Origin: Bacillota bacterium
Lineage (GTDB): Bacteria > Bacillota > Clostridia > Peptostreptococcales > Anaerovoracaceae
DNA: 64,000 nucleotides
Direction: 5' to 3'
NCBI GenBank assembly: GCA_028724585.1
Contig: JAQYCQ010000037.1
Coordinates: forward strand, 1 to 64,000
A program made the translations under genes and the position numbers. The notes under the pieces were generated by a model. It had not been told where the DNA came from. It saw only the letters and a list, made by a program, of their open reading frames with translations, and did no database searches. Below, piece after piece: positions 26,809-36,239 of the stretch (positions are counted from its first letter, which is position 1; each line of letters begins with the position of its first letter).

Positions 26809-28122
26809 TCAGCCCGGGATCAGTCCGGCAAGCGAAAGGATCTTCACGGCAGCGGCTCCGGCTGTCATCCCGTCCACATATATGACAGCGTCAGCCGCGC
26901 GGCTGTAAGCGTCCTGCCTCTGCTTCATGAGCCAGGATATATAGCCCCTGTTCATATGGCCCTTCAGCTTAGGGCGCTTCTCGTGACTGTTTCTCAGGCG
27001 TTCAAATACAGTATCAGGCTGCGCCTCAAGCATAAATACCACGCCGTTCTTTTTAAGCGCCTCCACGTTCTCCCGCCTGAGCAGGGTGCCTCCCCCGGTC
27101 GATATGACCAGGCCGCTCTGGCCGGAGAGCTCTTCACAGAGCTCGGTCTCCATATCCCTGAAAGCCTCTTCTCCCTGCTTTTCAAATATCTCCGGAATGG
27201 ACATGCCCGCCTTTTCTTCTATTATCTTGTCCATCTCCACAGCTTTAAAGTCGGCGTAAAGGGCGATCTTCTTTGAAGTCGATGTCTTGCCGGTGCCCAT
27301 GAAGCCTCCCAGCACTATGTTCCCCTTGTTCATATGAAATCTTTTCTGTTCCGGCTTCGATGCTCTGTCAAGGGCGCGCAGCATCATATCTGTAGTATCC
27401 GCATCCATCTGACCGGGAGCCGATGATCTGCCGAGGAAAGCGAACGTAAGCACGCTCCCGAACTGTTCTCCTGATATCCTGGAGAGAGCGCCTCTTCCTC
27501 CCATAGAAATAAAGATGAAAGGAGTATCCGAGCTGCGCTTGAGCTCCTCCGAAGCGTTCAGTACAGAAAGCACATCAGCATCGCTTTCAGGCATGACCGC
27601 CGTCTTAACGACATCGGCTCCGCAGAGAGCCATCTCTTTCATATGCGCTGTAAGCTCTTCCGCTGACGGAGTGGAAGCGAAATCATGAAAGCTGATCACA
27701 GTCCTGACACCCTTGCTTCTGACCAGTAAAGGCAGGGAACCGCTGGAAACGCATTCCCTGGAGTATTCCAGATCGATAGCTGCAGCAAGTCCGCTGTTGG
27801 CCGCGGCTTCTATTATATCTATATACTGGTCGTCCCTGACCTCAGCTTTTCCGCCTTCTTTAGTCGTCCTGAGCGTAAAGAGGATAGGCCTCTGCGGCAG
27901 GATCTTTTTTATCTCCTTAAGCACAGCGTCCACGGTGTTGGAATTGAAAAATCCCGTATCGTCAAGCCAGTCAGCCCTGAATTCTATGATGTCAGCCGGA
28001 GAGTCCACGATATTCTCGGCGCAGCGCATGATCTCCACCATGCTCCCCGCGGCTATCGGAACGCAGATCGCAGGCATCCTGTCCGGTCCCAGTACAACCC
28101 CTTCAAAGTCAGTCGTCTTCAT
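26809..28122 (-). CDS. Fused 3-dehydroquinate dehydratase (type I) and shikimate kinase
   Basis: A 437-residue fusion covering two shikimate-pathway steps. Residues 1 to about 255 are type I dehydroquinase: EFRADWLDD, the catalytic His in SFHDFASTP and the Schiff-base Lys in GADVVKTAVMP. Residues about 270-437 are shikimate kinase: P-loop GFMGTGKTST, EKAGMSIPEIFEKQGEEAFRDME and STGGGTLLRR. All key residues are present in both halves, so both should be active. ATG at 28122 lies 6 nt after AGGAGG. The start overlaps the DUF2007 gene by 14 nt. The two steps are not consecutive (dehydroquinate to dehydroshikimate, and shikimate to its phosphate). The roles are those of AroD and AroK. Confidence 0.9.
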   Translation of the reverse strand: MKTTDFEGVVLGPDRMPAICVPIAAGSMVEIMRCAENIVDSPADIIEFRADWLDDTGFFNSNTVDAVLKEIKKILPQRPILFTLRTTKEGGKAEVRDDQYIDIIEAAANSGLAAAIDLEYSRECVSSGSLPLLVRSKGVRTVISFHDFASTPSAEELTAHMKEMALCGADVVKTAVMPESDADVLSVLNASEELKRSSDTPFIFISMGGRGALSRISGEQFGSVLTFAFLGRSSAPGQMDADTTDMMLRALDRASKPEQKRFHMNKGNIVLGGFMGTGKTSTSKKIALYADFKAVEMDKIIEEKAGMSIPEIFEKQGEEAFRDMETELCEELSGQSGLVISTGGGTLLRRENVEALKKNGVVFMLEAQPDTVFERLRNSHEKRPKLKGHMNRGYISWLMKQRQDAYSRAADAVIYVDGMTAGAAAVKILSLAGLIPG

Positions 28123-28429
28123 TTTCATCCTCCTCTGCCTCCACAAAATCATCCTCTATAGGTACAGGCTTTATGATCTCTTTCGCTTCCTCCAGCGCGT
28201 CAGCCGGGACATAGATGTCTACCGGCGAGATAGTCGACATGCCCATATAGATCTCAAGCATGTTCGAGTTGCCCTGGTAGCGTTTTTCGGCAGGAATACC
28301 TTCCCCGGCCAGCTTTGATATGAAGATATCAGCTTCGAAGGAATCCTTCGCTGATGTCAGGAACACTCCGTCTCTCCAGACCTTCTGCCTGCCGGCTTCA
28401 TCTTTGTTTTTTCTGCTGAAACCAAACAT
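28109..28429 (-). CDS. DUF2007 family protein
   Basis: A 106-residue protein matching DUF2007 (putative signal-transducing protein): a ferredoxin-like fold segment with SFEADIFISKLAGEGIPAEKR and MSTISPVDIYVPADALEEAKEII (about 29-90), then a very acidic tail. The function is unknown. It overlaps the aroDK start by 14 nt, so the two are coupled. It lies downstream of the thrS terminator. Confidence 0.75.
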   Translation of the reverse strand: MFGFSRKNKDEAGRQKVWRDGVFLTSAKDSFEADIFISKLAGEGIPAEKRYQGNSNMLEIYMGMSTISPVDIYVPADALEEAKEIIKPVPIEDDFVEAEEDENEDD

Positions 28430-28445
28430 TTCCGTCCCTCCATAC

Positions 28446-28475
28446 AGAAAGGGCCCGGCCCTGCGGGGCCGGGCC
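28446..28475 (-). terminator. Probable thrS terminator
   Basis: A perfect 10-bp G/C stem (28452-28461 with 28466-28475) with a 4-nt loop, followed on the minus strand by CTTTCTGT. The T tract is short, so efficiency is uncertain. Confidence 0.55.
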
Positions 28476-28505
28476 TCATATATCGCACCGCTTTTTACGG
28501 CTTCC

Positions 28506-28542
28506 GAAACGCCGCGCGTTTCGCCCTGTGGACGGAGTCCAC
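28506..28542. repeat. Palindromes between thrS and the DUF2007 gene
   Basis: GAAACGC-CGC-GCGTTTC (28506-28522, perfect 7-bp arms) and GTGGAC-GGA-GTCCAC (28528-28542, perfect). The second has the same arms as the copy at 46343. Confidence 0.75.
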
Positions 28543-28593
28543 GGAAGCCGGCACCAGGTCAGCCTGACCGGCAGCGGTCTTGTTTACATGTAA

Positions 28594-30534
28594 TTATTCT
28601 GCGTCTTTATCAAGAAGCTCAGTCGGAGCGACAGCCTTTGTCCTGATCTCTTCCTGGAGCTTGGCGATGAAGGCGTCAGTAGGCATAGCGCCCAGGTCTC
28701 CTGCCTTATTGGAGCGGACGGAAACAGTGTTGTCGTCTATCTCGTGCTGTCCGATGGTGACGATATAGGAAACTCTCTCGTTTCTGGCTTCTCTGATCTT
28801 GTAGCCGATCTTTTCGTTCCTGTCGTCTACCTCTACTCTGAGTCCTGCTTCTCTCATCTTATCAGCCAGTTCGTTGGCGTAAGGGGCGAACTTTTCTGTA
28901 ACCGTCAGTACCTTGACCTGTACAGGAGCCAGCCAGAGAGGGAATTTACCCGCGAAGTGCTCTGTCAGGATGCCGATGAATCTCTCGATGGAACCGAATA
29001 TTACCCTGTGGATCATGGCAGGCCTGTGCTTTTCGCCGTCCGGGCCGACATATGTGATGTCGAATCTCTGAGGCATCTGGAAGTCCAGCTGGATGGTTCC
29101 GCACTGCCATGTCCTGCCGAGCGAGTCTCTCAGGTGGAAGTCCAGCTTAGGGCCGTAGAATGCTCCGTCTCCTTCGTTGATATCGTAATCTATACCTCTC
29201 TCCTCGAGGCTTTCCTTTAAGATCCTGGTAGCTGAATCCCATTCTTCGTCGGTACCCATGGAATCATCAGGCCTTGTGGAAAGCTCTATCCTGTATGAGA
29301 AACCGAAGAGGCCGTAAACGTAATCTATCAGGTCGAGCACGCCGCCGATCTCATCCTTGATCTGCTCAGGCAGCATGAAGATATGGGCGTCGTCCTGAGT
29401 GAAAGTACGTACTCTGAAAAGTCCGTGGAGAGCTCCGGAAAGCTCGTGCCTGTGCACCTGGCCGAGTTCGCCTATCCTCAGAGGCAGGTCTCTGTAGGAG
29501 TACATCCTGCGCTTGTAGACCAGCATGGCTCCCGGGCAGTTCATAGGCTTGATGGCATAATCTTCGCCGTCTATCTTGGTGAAGTACATATTTTCCTGGT
29601 AATGATCCCAGTGGCCTGAGCGATGCCACAGCTCCTCGTTGAGGATAAGAGGTGTCTTGATCTCCTGGTAGCCCCTCTTTGAGTGCTCCTGTCTCCAGAA
29701 GTTCTCCAGCTCGTTCCTGATGACCATGCCCTTAGGCAGGAAGAACGGGAATCCCGGACCTTCCTCTGCCAGCATGAAGAGATCCATTTCTTTGCCTATC
29801 TTCCTGTGGTCTCTCTTCTTGGCTTCTTCCAGCATAGCCAGGTATTCGTCAAGCTGCTTCTTCTTAGGGAAGGCTGTAGCGTAAAGCCTCTGCAGCATCT
29901 TGTTGTGCTCGTCGCCTCTCCAGTAGGCGCCGGCAACACTCTGGATCTTGATGGCCTTGAGCGGGCCTGTGCTGGAGAGATGAGGGCCGGCGCAGAGATC
30001 AGTGAAATCTCCCTGCTTGTAGAAAGAGATTACCGCGTCCTCAGGCAGGTCTTCTATCAGCTGGACCTTATACGGCTCTTCCCTTTCCTCCATGAACTTG
30101 ACAGCTTCTTCTCTCGGAAGCTCGAAGCGCTCCAGAGGGATATTTGCCTCGACTATCTTGTTCATTTCCTTCTCTATCTTAGGGAAGTCCTCTTCTGTGA
30201 ACTTGTGGTCCAGGTCGAAATCATAATAGAAGCCGTTTTCGATAGAAGGGCCGATGGCCAGCTTAGCCTCCGGCCAGAGCTTCTTGACCGCCTGCGCAAG
30301 TACGTGTGAAGCTGTATGTCTGAATGTCGACGCGCCCTCAGGGTCGTCGAACTTCAGCACTTCGAATTCGCAGTCATCCGGGAGCACATAGTCCATGCCC
30401 TGGATCTGCCCGTCCACCTTAGCTGCCACAGCTGCCTTTGCCAGGCTCCTGCTGATGCTTTTTGCGGCATCACGCACGCTGCTTCCGTCTTCGACTTCGT
30501 GTATGCTGCCGTCTTTAAGAGTTAACTTGATCAT
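28594..30534 (-). CDS. thrS: Threonyl-tRNA synthetase
   Basis: Class II synthetase, 646 residues (normal). N-terminal TGS domain (1-61), editing domain with HTASHVLAQAV and the later CAGPHLSSTG, catalytic core with motif 2 and FRVRTFTQDDAHIF, and C-terminal anticodon domain (about 540-640). It charges tRNA-Thr. No T-box sequence is visible in the 120 bp upstream, so regulation is not obvious. Confidence 0.96.
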   Translation of the reverse strand: MIKLTLKDGSIHEVEDGSSVRDAAKSISRSLAKAAVAAKVDGQIQGMDYVLPDDCEFEVLKFDDPEGASTFRHTASHVLAQAVKKLWPEAKLAIGPSIENGFYYDFDLDHKFTEEDFPKIEKEMNKIVEANIPLERFELPREEAVKFMEEREEPYKVQLIEDLPEDAVISFYKQGDFTDLCAGPHLSSTGPLKAIKIQSVAGAYWRGDEHNKMLQRLYATAFPKKKQLDEYLAMLEEAKKRDHRKIGKEMDLFMLAEEGPGFPFFLPKGMVIRNELENFWRQEHSKRGYQEIKTPLILNEELWHRSGHWDHYQENMYFTKIDGEDYAIKPMNCPGAMLVYKRRMYSYRDLPLRIGELGQVHRHELSGALHGLFRVRTFTQDDAHIFMLPEQIKDEIGGVLDLIDYVYGLFGFSYRIELSTRPDDSMGTDEEWDSATRILKESLEERGIDYDINEGDGAFYGPKLDFHLRDSLGRTWQCGTIQLDFQMPQRFDITYVGPDGEKHRPAMIHRVIFGSIERFIGILTEHFAGKFPLWLAPVQVKVLTVTEKFAPYANELADKMREAGLRVEVDDRNEKIGYKIREARNERVSYIVTIGQHEIDDNTVSVRSNKAGDLGAMPTDAFIAKLQEEIRTKAVAPTELLDKDAE

Positions 30535-30594
30535 ATCTTTTGTCCTCCATAATATTGAAGTTCTTCTTTATTTAAAAAGAAAACAGTATCCCGC

Positions 30595-30640
30595 GTCCGC
30601 TCCGCGGACAGGAAAGTTTCCCGCGCTGCCGCCGGGAAAC
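30595..30640. repeat. TCC palindrome and adjoining hairpin, ychF-thrS gap
   Basis: GTCCGC-TCC-GCGGAC (30595-30609, perfect). Next, an 8-bp stem (30616-30623 with 30633-30640) is followed on the minus strand by TTTCCTG and could act as a weak ychF terminator. Confidence 0.65.
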
Positions 30641-30654
30641 CTGCGGGCGCTCTT

Positions 30655-31749
30655 TTATACGTTGAACAGGAAGTGCATAACGTCTCCATCCTGCACTACA
30701 TAATCCTTTCCTTCTGACCTGAGCCAGCCCTTTTCTCTGGCCGCGCCCAGATTGCCCTTGCACTCTACCAGCTGATCGTAAGTGATAGTCTCTGCTCTGA
30801 TAAATCCTCTCTCGAAATCTGAATGGATCTTGCCTGCCGCCTGAGGCGCCTTTGTGCCCCTGGTGATGGTCCATGCCCTTACTTCAGGCTCGCCGGCTGT
30901 AAGGTAAGAGATGAGGTTCAGCAGTGAGTAGCTGGACTTGACCAGTTTATCGAGACCTGATTCTTCTATTCCCATGTCTTCCAGGAAAGCCTGCTTTTCT
31001 TCGTCCTCGAGCTCAGCCATCTCAGCTTCTATCTCTGCGCAGATGGTTATAGCCTCAGAGCCCTCTGTTTTAGCGAACTCGGCAACCTTTTCGGAATATT
31101 CGTTTCCTGTCGCTGCGTCGTCCTCGCCCACGTTAGCCACATAGATTATCGGCTTGTACGAGAGCAGGTTGAGGCTCTCGACGAACTTCTCCTCCTCAGG
31201 ATCGTCGAAGCTCATAGTCCTCGCCGAAAGCCCCTGAGCCAGCACATCGTTGATGCTCTGCATGATCTCAAGTTCTTTCTTAGCTGCCTTGTCGCCGCTC
31301 TTAGCTACCTTGGCTATCTTGTTCTGCTGTCTCTCCAGCATCTCCATATCAGCCAGGATGAGCTCCGTATTGATGGTGTCGATATCTGACAGTGGATCTA
31401 TCCTGCCGTCAACGTGTACTACGTTTCCGTCCTCGAAGCATCTTACGACATGTACGATAGCCGATACTTCCCTGATGTGGCCGAGGAACTTGTTTCCCAG
31501 GCCCTCGCCCTTGGACGCTCCCTTTACCAGGCCGGCGATATCGTAGAATTCTATCGTCGTGTAGATGGTCTTTTTAGCTTTATATATGTCTGTCAGGACC
31601 TTGAGCCTCTCGTCAGGAACCGTTACGACTCCCACATTAGGCTCTATTGTGCAGAAGGGATAGTTTGCCGCTTCCGCTCCCGCTTTCGTGATGGCGTTGA
31701 AGAGTGTGCTCTTGCCTACATTAGGCAGACCTACTATGCCAAGCTTCAT
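30655..31749 (-). CDS. ychF: YchF family ATPase
   Basis: A 364-residue TRAFAC-class nucleotidase. G1 [11 protein letters not shown] (6-16), G3-like [18 protein letters not shown] (67-84), a helical insert with coiled coil, and a C-terminal TGS domain (about 277-360, FTITRG-like region, ending [11 protein letters not shown]). YchF prefers ATP and binds ribosomes; it is linked to stress responses. The start has the normal N-terminus [14 protein letters not shown]. Confidence 0.95.
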   Translation of the reverse strand: MKLGIVGLPNVGKSTLFNAITKAGAEAANYPFCTIEPNVGVVTVPDERLKVLTDIYKAKKTIYTTIEFYDIAGLVKGASKGEGLGNKFLGHIREVSAIVHVVRCFEDGNVVHVDGRIDPLSDIDTINTELILADMEMLERQQNKIAKVAKSGDKAAKKELEIMQSINDVLAQGLSARTMSFDDPEEEKFVESLNLLSYKPIIYVANVGEDDAATGNEYSEKVAEFAKTEGSEAITICAEIEAEMAELEDEEKQAFLEDMGIEESGLDKLVKSSYSLLNLISYLTAGEPEVRAWTITRGTKAPQAAGKIHSDFERGFIRAETITYDQLVECKGNLGAAREKGWLRSEGKDYVVQDGDVMHFLFNV

Positions 31750-31779
31750 TTAATTATCCTTCCCGGGAATGCTCCCTTA

Positions 31780-32005
31780 TGATTTATTTTTCTCCACAGC
31801 GCGCTGAAAGACCAGCCGCCGGTTTCCTACTATTACAAATAGTCAGTTTATCACAAAGGATAAATACTCTCAAGCTGGCATTGCTGACGCCGAAGCTTAT
31901 GCGGAGCCCGGGCAGCCTTGCTCTGCAGCATCGAGACGACCGTATATCTTCAGCCATTTTTACGGAAAAGCGACCCGTTTCCCTCGAGCCGCCTTTTATC
32001 TTCCG
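31780..32005. other. Intergenic gap, no clear element
   Basis: 226 bp between lgt and ychF. I see no gene, and no hairpin with a T tract strong enough to call a terminator. The ychF promoter should be here but no convincing -35/-10 pair with 16-18 nt spacing stands out. Confidence 0.5.
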
Positions 32006-32914
32006 CTATTTTACTGTACTCTGCTGCCTGGTCTGCTCAGCCTCCGAGTTCTGGATTATCTGAGCCTCTATGTTCCTGTCCCTGTTTGATGAATTTATGT
32101 GTTTCATCACTATATAAAGGATAGCCCCGGCTATTATGGCGATCAGGCTGATGAACTGGGCTGTCCTGAAGGGATAGATCAGAAAATCCCCTGCATGAAG
32201 GACTCCTGGTACAGCGGCCGGATCATAGCCGGCTTCTTTGAGCGGCATGACCAGCTTCTCAGGACCGGCCAGCAGGCTGTCCGTCCTCAGCTGCTCTACG
32301 AAGAAACGCTCCAGCGAATAGAGGATCAGGTACAGGGAAAAAGTCTGTCCCCTGAATTTTTTCCTGCCGTCTATGATAGAGAGCACTATGAAGAGCAGCA
32401 GGCACCAGATAGATTCGTAAAGAAAGGTCGGATGAACCTTTACCCCGTCTATCATTATTCCCCACGGCAGATCCGTCGCTGTTCCATGGGCTTCCTGGTT
32501 GAAGAAGTTCCCCCAGCGGCCTATCGCCTGGGCCAGGGCTACTGTCGGTATAGCCAGATCCAGTACCGCCAGCAGGCTTATCCTTTTATGTCTGCAGACG
32601 AAAAAGGCCGCGATCATGCCGAAGATCAGGCCTCCCTGGATGGCGAGGCCGCCTGCCCTGATGTTGACGACATCGTACAGGCTGTGGTAATTCTCCCACT
32701 CGAATATGACGTACCAGGCCCTGGCGCCCACTATGCCTACAGGTACAGAAATGAGCACGGTATCCAGCAGGTCATCCTGGGTGATACCGCGTTTAGGCGC
32801 CCTGTGCATAGATATAACTACGGCCAGGATCATGCCCGCGCATATGAGTATGGCGTACCATCGAATGTCCAGGCCGAATATTGTAAACGCTACCGGATTA
32901 GGTGTAAAATTCAT
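32006..32914 (-). CDS. lgt: Prolipoprotein diacylglyceryl transferase
   Basis: Membrane enzyme that attaches diacylglycerol to the lipobox cysteine of prelipoproteins, 302 residues with about seven membrane segments. The Lgt signature GRWGNFFNQEAHG (about 132-144) and ARAWYVIFEWENY are present. The substrate-type lipoprotein at 33044-33691 lies just upstream in the same direction. The start follows AAGGAGGAAGAAGC. Confidence 0.94.
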   Translation of the reverse strand: MNFTPNPVAFTIFGLDIRWYAILICAGMILAVVISMHRAPKRGITQDDLLDTVLISVPVGIVGARAWYVIFEWENYHSLYDVVNIRAGGLAIQGGLIFGMIAAFFVCRHKRISLLAVLDLAIPTVALAQAIGRWGNFFNQEAHGTATDLPWGIMIDGVKVHPTFLYESIWCLLLFIVLSIIDGRKKFRGQTFSLYLILYSLERFFVEQLRTDSLLAGPEKLVMPLKEAGYDPAAVPGVLHAGDFLIYPFRTAQFISLIAIIAGAILYIVMKHINSSNRDRNIEAQIIQNSEAEQTRQQSTVK

Positions 32915-32953
32915 GCTTCTTCCTCCTTACCGGTTTTGTGATAAAGCTGACAG

Positions 32954-33000
32954 CGCCCGCCGGACAGGTCATCCGGCGGGCGTATGCGGGCGGAGCCCGC
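32954..33000. repeat. Palindromes in the lipoprotein-lgt gap
   Basis: A perfect 11-bp-arm hairpin (32954-32964 with 32972-32982) followed by GCGGGC-GGA-GCCCGC (32986-33000, perfect). Neither is followed by a T tract, so neither looks like a terminator. Confidence 0.7.
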
Positions 33001-33043
33001 GTGAGCTGCAGTCTTTTACAGCAGTACTATTGATATAGGTTAT

Positions 33044-33691
33044 TTATTTAGCTGAAGTATCCGCGGAGATCTCCTGGTCTTCCGCAGCTGCTGAAGAATC
33101 CGCTTCCGCTGAGCTGGCTGCCTTCATAGCCTCTGCCTGCTCCTTAGCTTCCTTTTCTATCTTCTCCTTGTCAGGAGCGTCACCGGTACGCTCGAAGGTG
33201 AATTCCATCTTTGCGCTTGAAGAGTCGGAGGCTGCAGACTTGTCCTTATCCTTATAGTACTTCGCCATGTCTACGACGAGCTTGCCGTCCTTGACCTCTG
33301 CCTTGTAGCTCTGGGAATCCTCGACGTCAGCGCTGGTCGAGCCCTGGAGAGCTGCCTTCATCTCTTCCTCGGTCATACCGCTGGCCTCAGCGAATGACTT
33401 GAGGTCTATAGTGAGCTCGTAATCGTCGCCCTTGTTCTCCCACTTCATAGGGAAGGAGCTGCCCATCATGGAAAACCTGCTGTCGCCGTCTTCCCACGCG
33501 TAGAAGACGATAGAGTCGCCGAATGTGGAGCCGAACTGGCTGAGGACATCACCGCTTCCCATATCGAGGGAAGTACACTTCCACTGGCCGGTTATAGGAT
33601 CATCTTTTCCGGATGCTCCGCAGCCTGTTAATAATACCACTGACATTACCAGCACCAGCGTGACGGCCAGCGCTTTTTTCATTGTTTTCAT
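33044..33691 (-). CDS. Secreted lipoprotein, unknown function
   Basis: A 215-residue protein with a lipoprotein signal: basic start, hydrophobic stretch and lipobox LLTGC with Cys24. The mature part contains ITGQWKCTSLDMGSG and MKWENKGDDYELTIDLKS, resembling the small beta-rich domains that Clostridia repeat in surface lipoproteins. An Ala/Ser/Glu-rich low-complexity tail (about 165-215) follows. No enzyme motif is seen. A TATAAT-like -10 (33793-33798) lies upstream without a good -35. Confidence 0.8.
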   Translation of the reverse strand: MKTMKKALAVTLVLVMSVVLLTGCGASGKDDPITGQWKCTSLDMGSGDVLSQFGSTFGDSIVFYAWEDGDSRFSMMGSSFPMKWENKGDDYELTIDLKSFAEASGMTEEEMKAALQGSTSADVEDSQSYKAEVKDGKLVVDMAKYYKDKDKSAASDSSSAKMEFTFERTGDAPDKEKIEKEAKEQAEAMKAASSAEADSSAAAEDQEISADTSAK

Positions 33692-33872
33692 ATAAAACTC
33701 CCTTTTGAATTGATCGATCGACTATGCGAAACCGATCCGGGAAGGCTCATGCCTCCGCGGAAGTACGCACTGTTTCGCGGCGGATAAAAGTTATTATACA
33801 ACCGCGCGGCCTATCCTGCAGAAAAAATTTCCCGATACAGCCGCGCTTATCATTCCTTTGCATAAGGTCCGG

Positions 33873-36221
33873 TCATTCGCTCTTCTTTTTTTTGTCACCG
33901 CGCGAAAAAAGCCTTCTCGCTCCGTCGAAGAGCATGGTCAGATAACGCATGACTGCTTCCTCAGCGATCGCGAATACGACGAAGAGCATGATGCACTGGG
34001 TCGATACCGAATAGATCGCGAAGACGCCGTGGAACATATACGTGCAGATGACCAGGCCTACAGCGCAGAATATTATGACCGCGATCCTGTACCAGTTGAG
34101 CGGCCTTGAGAGATAGATCAGGATTATGAAGCCGACTATCGAGAGCAGGAAGGTGGACGCGACTCCTATATCCGCCGAAGAGACGTCGAAGGTCCGTCCA
34201 AAGACTACCAGAGCCGCTATAGCCAGGAAGGAGGTCAGCGCCGCCGGCAGCGACGAGAGGAATATCTCCTGCAGGAAGCCGCCTTTCTGCTTTTTGAAGT
34301 TAGGCTCCAGAGCCAGCGCGAAAGCCGGTATGCCTATGTTGAACATGGATATCAGCGATATCTGTGTCGGCTGCAGAGGATAGGCGAAAGCGTTTATGAT
34401 AGAGAATATGGCCAGGAACATGGAGAAGAGGTTCTTGTAAATAAAGAGTGTCGCTGATCTGGTGATATTGTTTATATCCCTGCGGCCTTCTCCTATTATC
34501 TCCTTCATATGAGAGAAATCAGAATCGCGCAGTACGACCTGGGCCGCCTGGCGGGCCGCTTCGCTGCCCTCGCCCATGGCGATAGAGCAGTCGGCCTTCT
34601 TCATGGCCAGGATATCGTTCACGCCGTCCCCGGTCATGGCGACTTTCTTCTTCTTGCCTTTAAGAGCCTCGACTATCTGTTTCTTCTGCTCAGGCTTTAC
34701 TCTGCCGAATACCGTGTATTCGTCGACAGCGTCAGCTATCTTCTTCTTAGTATCCAGCGTGGACGCGTCCACATACCTGTCCGCGTCAGGGATATTGGCC
34801 AGCTCGGCCACTTTAGACACAGTGATGGGATTGTCGCCGGATATGACTTTTATCCCTACTTCCTGCTCATTCAGGTACTTGAAGGTCTCCGCGGCGTTAG
34901 GCCTGAGATGGTTTACCAGACTGACGAAGAGAATTGGGCGGAACCTGTATCCATCGTCCCTGACCAGAGCCAGGACTCTTTCGCCCTTACCGGCCCTGGC
35001 CGAGATGAGCCCGGCGTTAGCCGCGGCGTCGTCCTCCTCCAGCAGGAATTCAGGCGCCCCGAACCTGAGTATCTCGTCGTCGGTCACGACCTCTGAATAT
35101 TTCGTCGCCGAGCTGAACTGAACTACGTCCGAAGCATGCAGCGGCGCCTGTTCCTTAAAGTAATCCTTAAGCGCTTTCGCGGTGTCGTTGTTATCGCCGA
35201 CTGTATAGACATAAGCTCCCATAAGGTGCCTGGCGTACTCGAACTGAGACTGACCGACACCGTCCGGCGCGAAAAGCTCCTTTACAGTCATCTTGCTGTC
35301 AGTGATAGTGCCTGTCTTGTCCACGCAGAGCACGTCAACTCTGGCCAGAGTTTCCGTACTCCTCATGTCGTGAAGCAGGACGCCATTTTTCGCAAGCCTG
35401 GCCGCGCTGAGAGCCAGCGCTACCGTAACAAGCAGGTACAGTCCTTCAGGGATCATTCCTATGATGGCGCCGACCATCGAGACGACACCGTCCTGGAAGG
35501 ACATGTGGTTGACTGCCATAGCCTGGTAGAGGAGCATCACGCCTATAGGGATGATAGCTATACCGGCTATCCTGATGATGAGCTCGACACCCTTTATCAT
35601 CTCGGAAGGCTTTTCCGTCATCTCCTTAGCTTCCTCGGTCAGCTTAGCCGCGTACGAGTCCTTGCCGACAGCCGTCAGCTTAGCAAGGCATTTCCCTGAA
35701 ACAACGGTGCTGCCGGACAGCAGACCGCTGCCCCGTGTCTTTTCTATCTCATCAGACTCTCCGGTGAGCATGGACTCGTTCACAGCCAGCTTTCCGTCCA
35801 CTACGGAAGCGTCTGCGGGAACCTGCTGCCCGCCTTCGATGAGGACCAGGTCGCCCAGCACCAGCTCTTCCGACGGGACCTTCCTTTCTTTACCGTCCCT
35901 GATGACGGTATACCGCGCCTGATCCAGCAGGTTCAGGTTGTCGAGCACACGCTTGGCGTAGATCTGCTGGACGATACCGATCACTGAGTTCGCTATGATG
36001 ACAGGCAGGAAAGTCAGGTTCTTGAAGGAACCCACTATCACCAGCAGGATAGTGATGACGAAGAATATGCCGTTGAAGTAGGTAAATATATTGTCTTTTA
36101 TTATCTGCTTTTCCGACTTGGCGGTGCTGTCGGGCATTATATTTACATTGCCCTTCTCTTTCTGAGCCCTTGCCTGGCTCTCAGTCAGCCCCGCCGCAGC
36201 CGTCTGTGTTAACTGTTCCAT
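33873..36221 (-). CDS. P-type cation-transporting ATPase (CtpE-like)
   Basis: A 782-residue P-type ATPase. Actuator motif LTGESDE (about 153), intramembrane GMIPEGLYLLV with the conserved proline (about 258), phosphorylation site DKTGTIT (Asp near 303), MTGDGVND hinge (about 533-540). Membrane helices pair before the actuator, before phosphorylation and in the C-terminal half. PEGL instead of PEGLPA and the absence of N-terminal metal-binding cysteines argue against heavy-metal pumps and resemble the CtpE group, reported as a calcium transporter in mycobacteria. Substrate here is inference. Confidence 0.82.
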   Translation of the reverse strand: MEQLTQTAAAGLTESQARAQKEKGNVNIMPDSTAKSEKQIIKDNIFTYFNGIFFVITILLVIVGSFKNLTFLPVIIANSVIGIVQQIYAKRVLDNLNLLDQARYTVIRDGKERKVPSEELVLGDLVLIEGGQQVPADASVVDGKLAVNESMLTGESDEIEKTRGSGLLSGSTVVSGKCLAKLTAVGKDSYAAKLTEEAKEMTEKPSEMIKGVELIIRIAGIAIIPIGVMLLYQAMAVNHMSFQDGVVSMVGAIIGMIPEGLYLLVTVALALSAARLAKNGVLLHDMRSTETLARVDVLCVDKTGTITDSKMTVKELFAPDGVGQSQFEYARHLMGAYVYTVGDNNDTAKALKDYFKEQAPLHASDVVQFSSATKYSEVVTDDEILRFGAPEFLLEEDDAAANAGLISARAGKGERVLALVRDDGYRFRPILFVSLVNHLRPNAAETFKYLNEQEVGIKVISGDNPITVSKVAELANIPDADRYVDASTLDTKKKIADAVDEYTVFGRVKPEQKKQIVEALKGKKKKVAMTGDGVNDILAMKKADCSIAMGEGSEAARQAAQVVLRDSDFSHMKEIIGEGRRDINNITRSATLFIYKNLFSMFLAIFSIINAFAYPLQPTQISLISMFNIGIPAFALALEPNFKKQKGGFLQEIFLSSLPAALTSFLAIAALVVFGRTFDVSSADIGVASTFLLSIVGFIILIYLSRPLNWYRIAVIIFCAVGLVICTYMFHGVFAIYSVSTQCIMLFVVFAIAEEAVMRYLTMLFDGARRLFSRGDKKKKSE

Positions 36222-36239
36222 TTCATAAATGCCGCGGAG

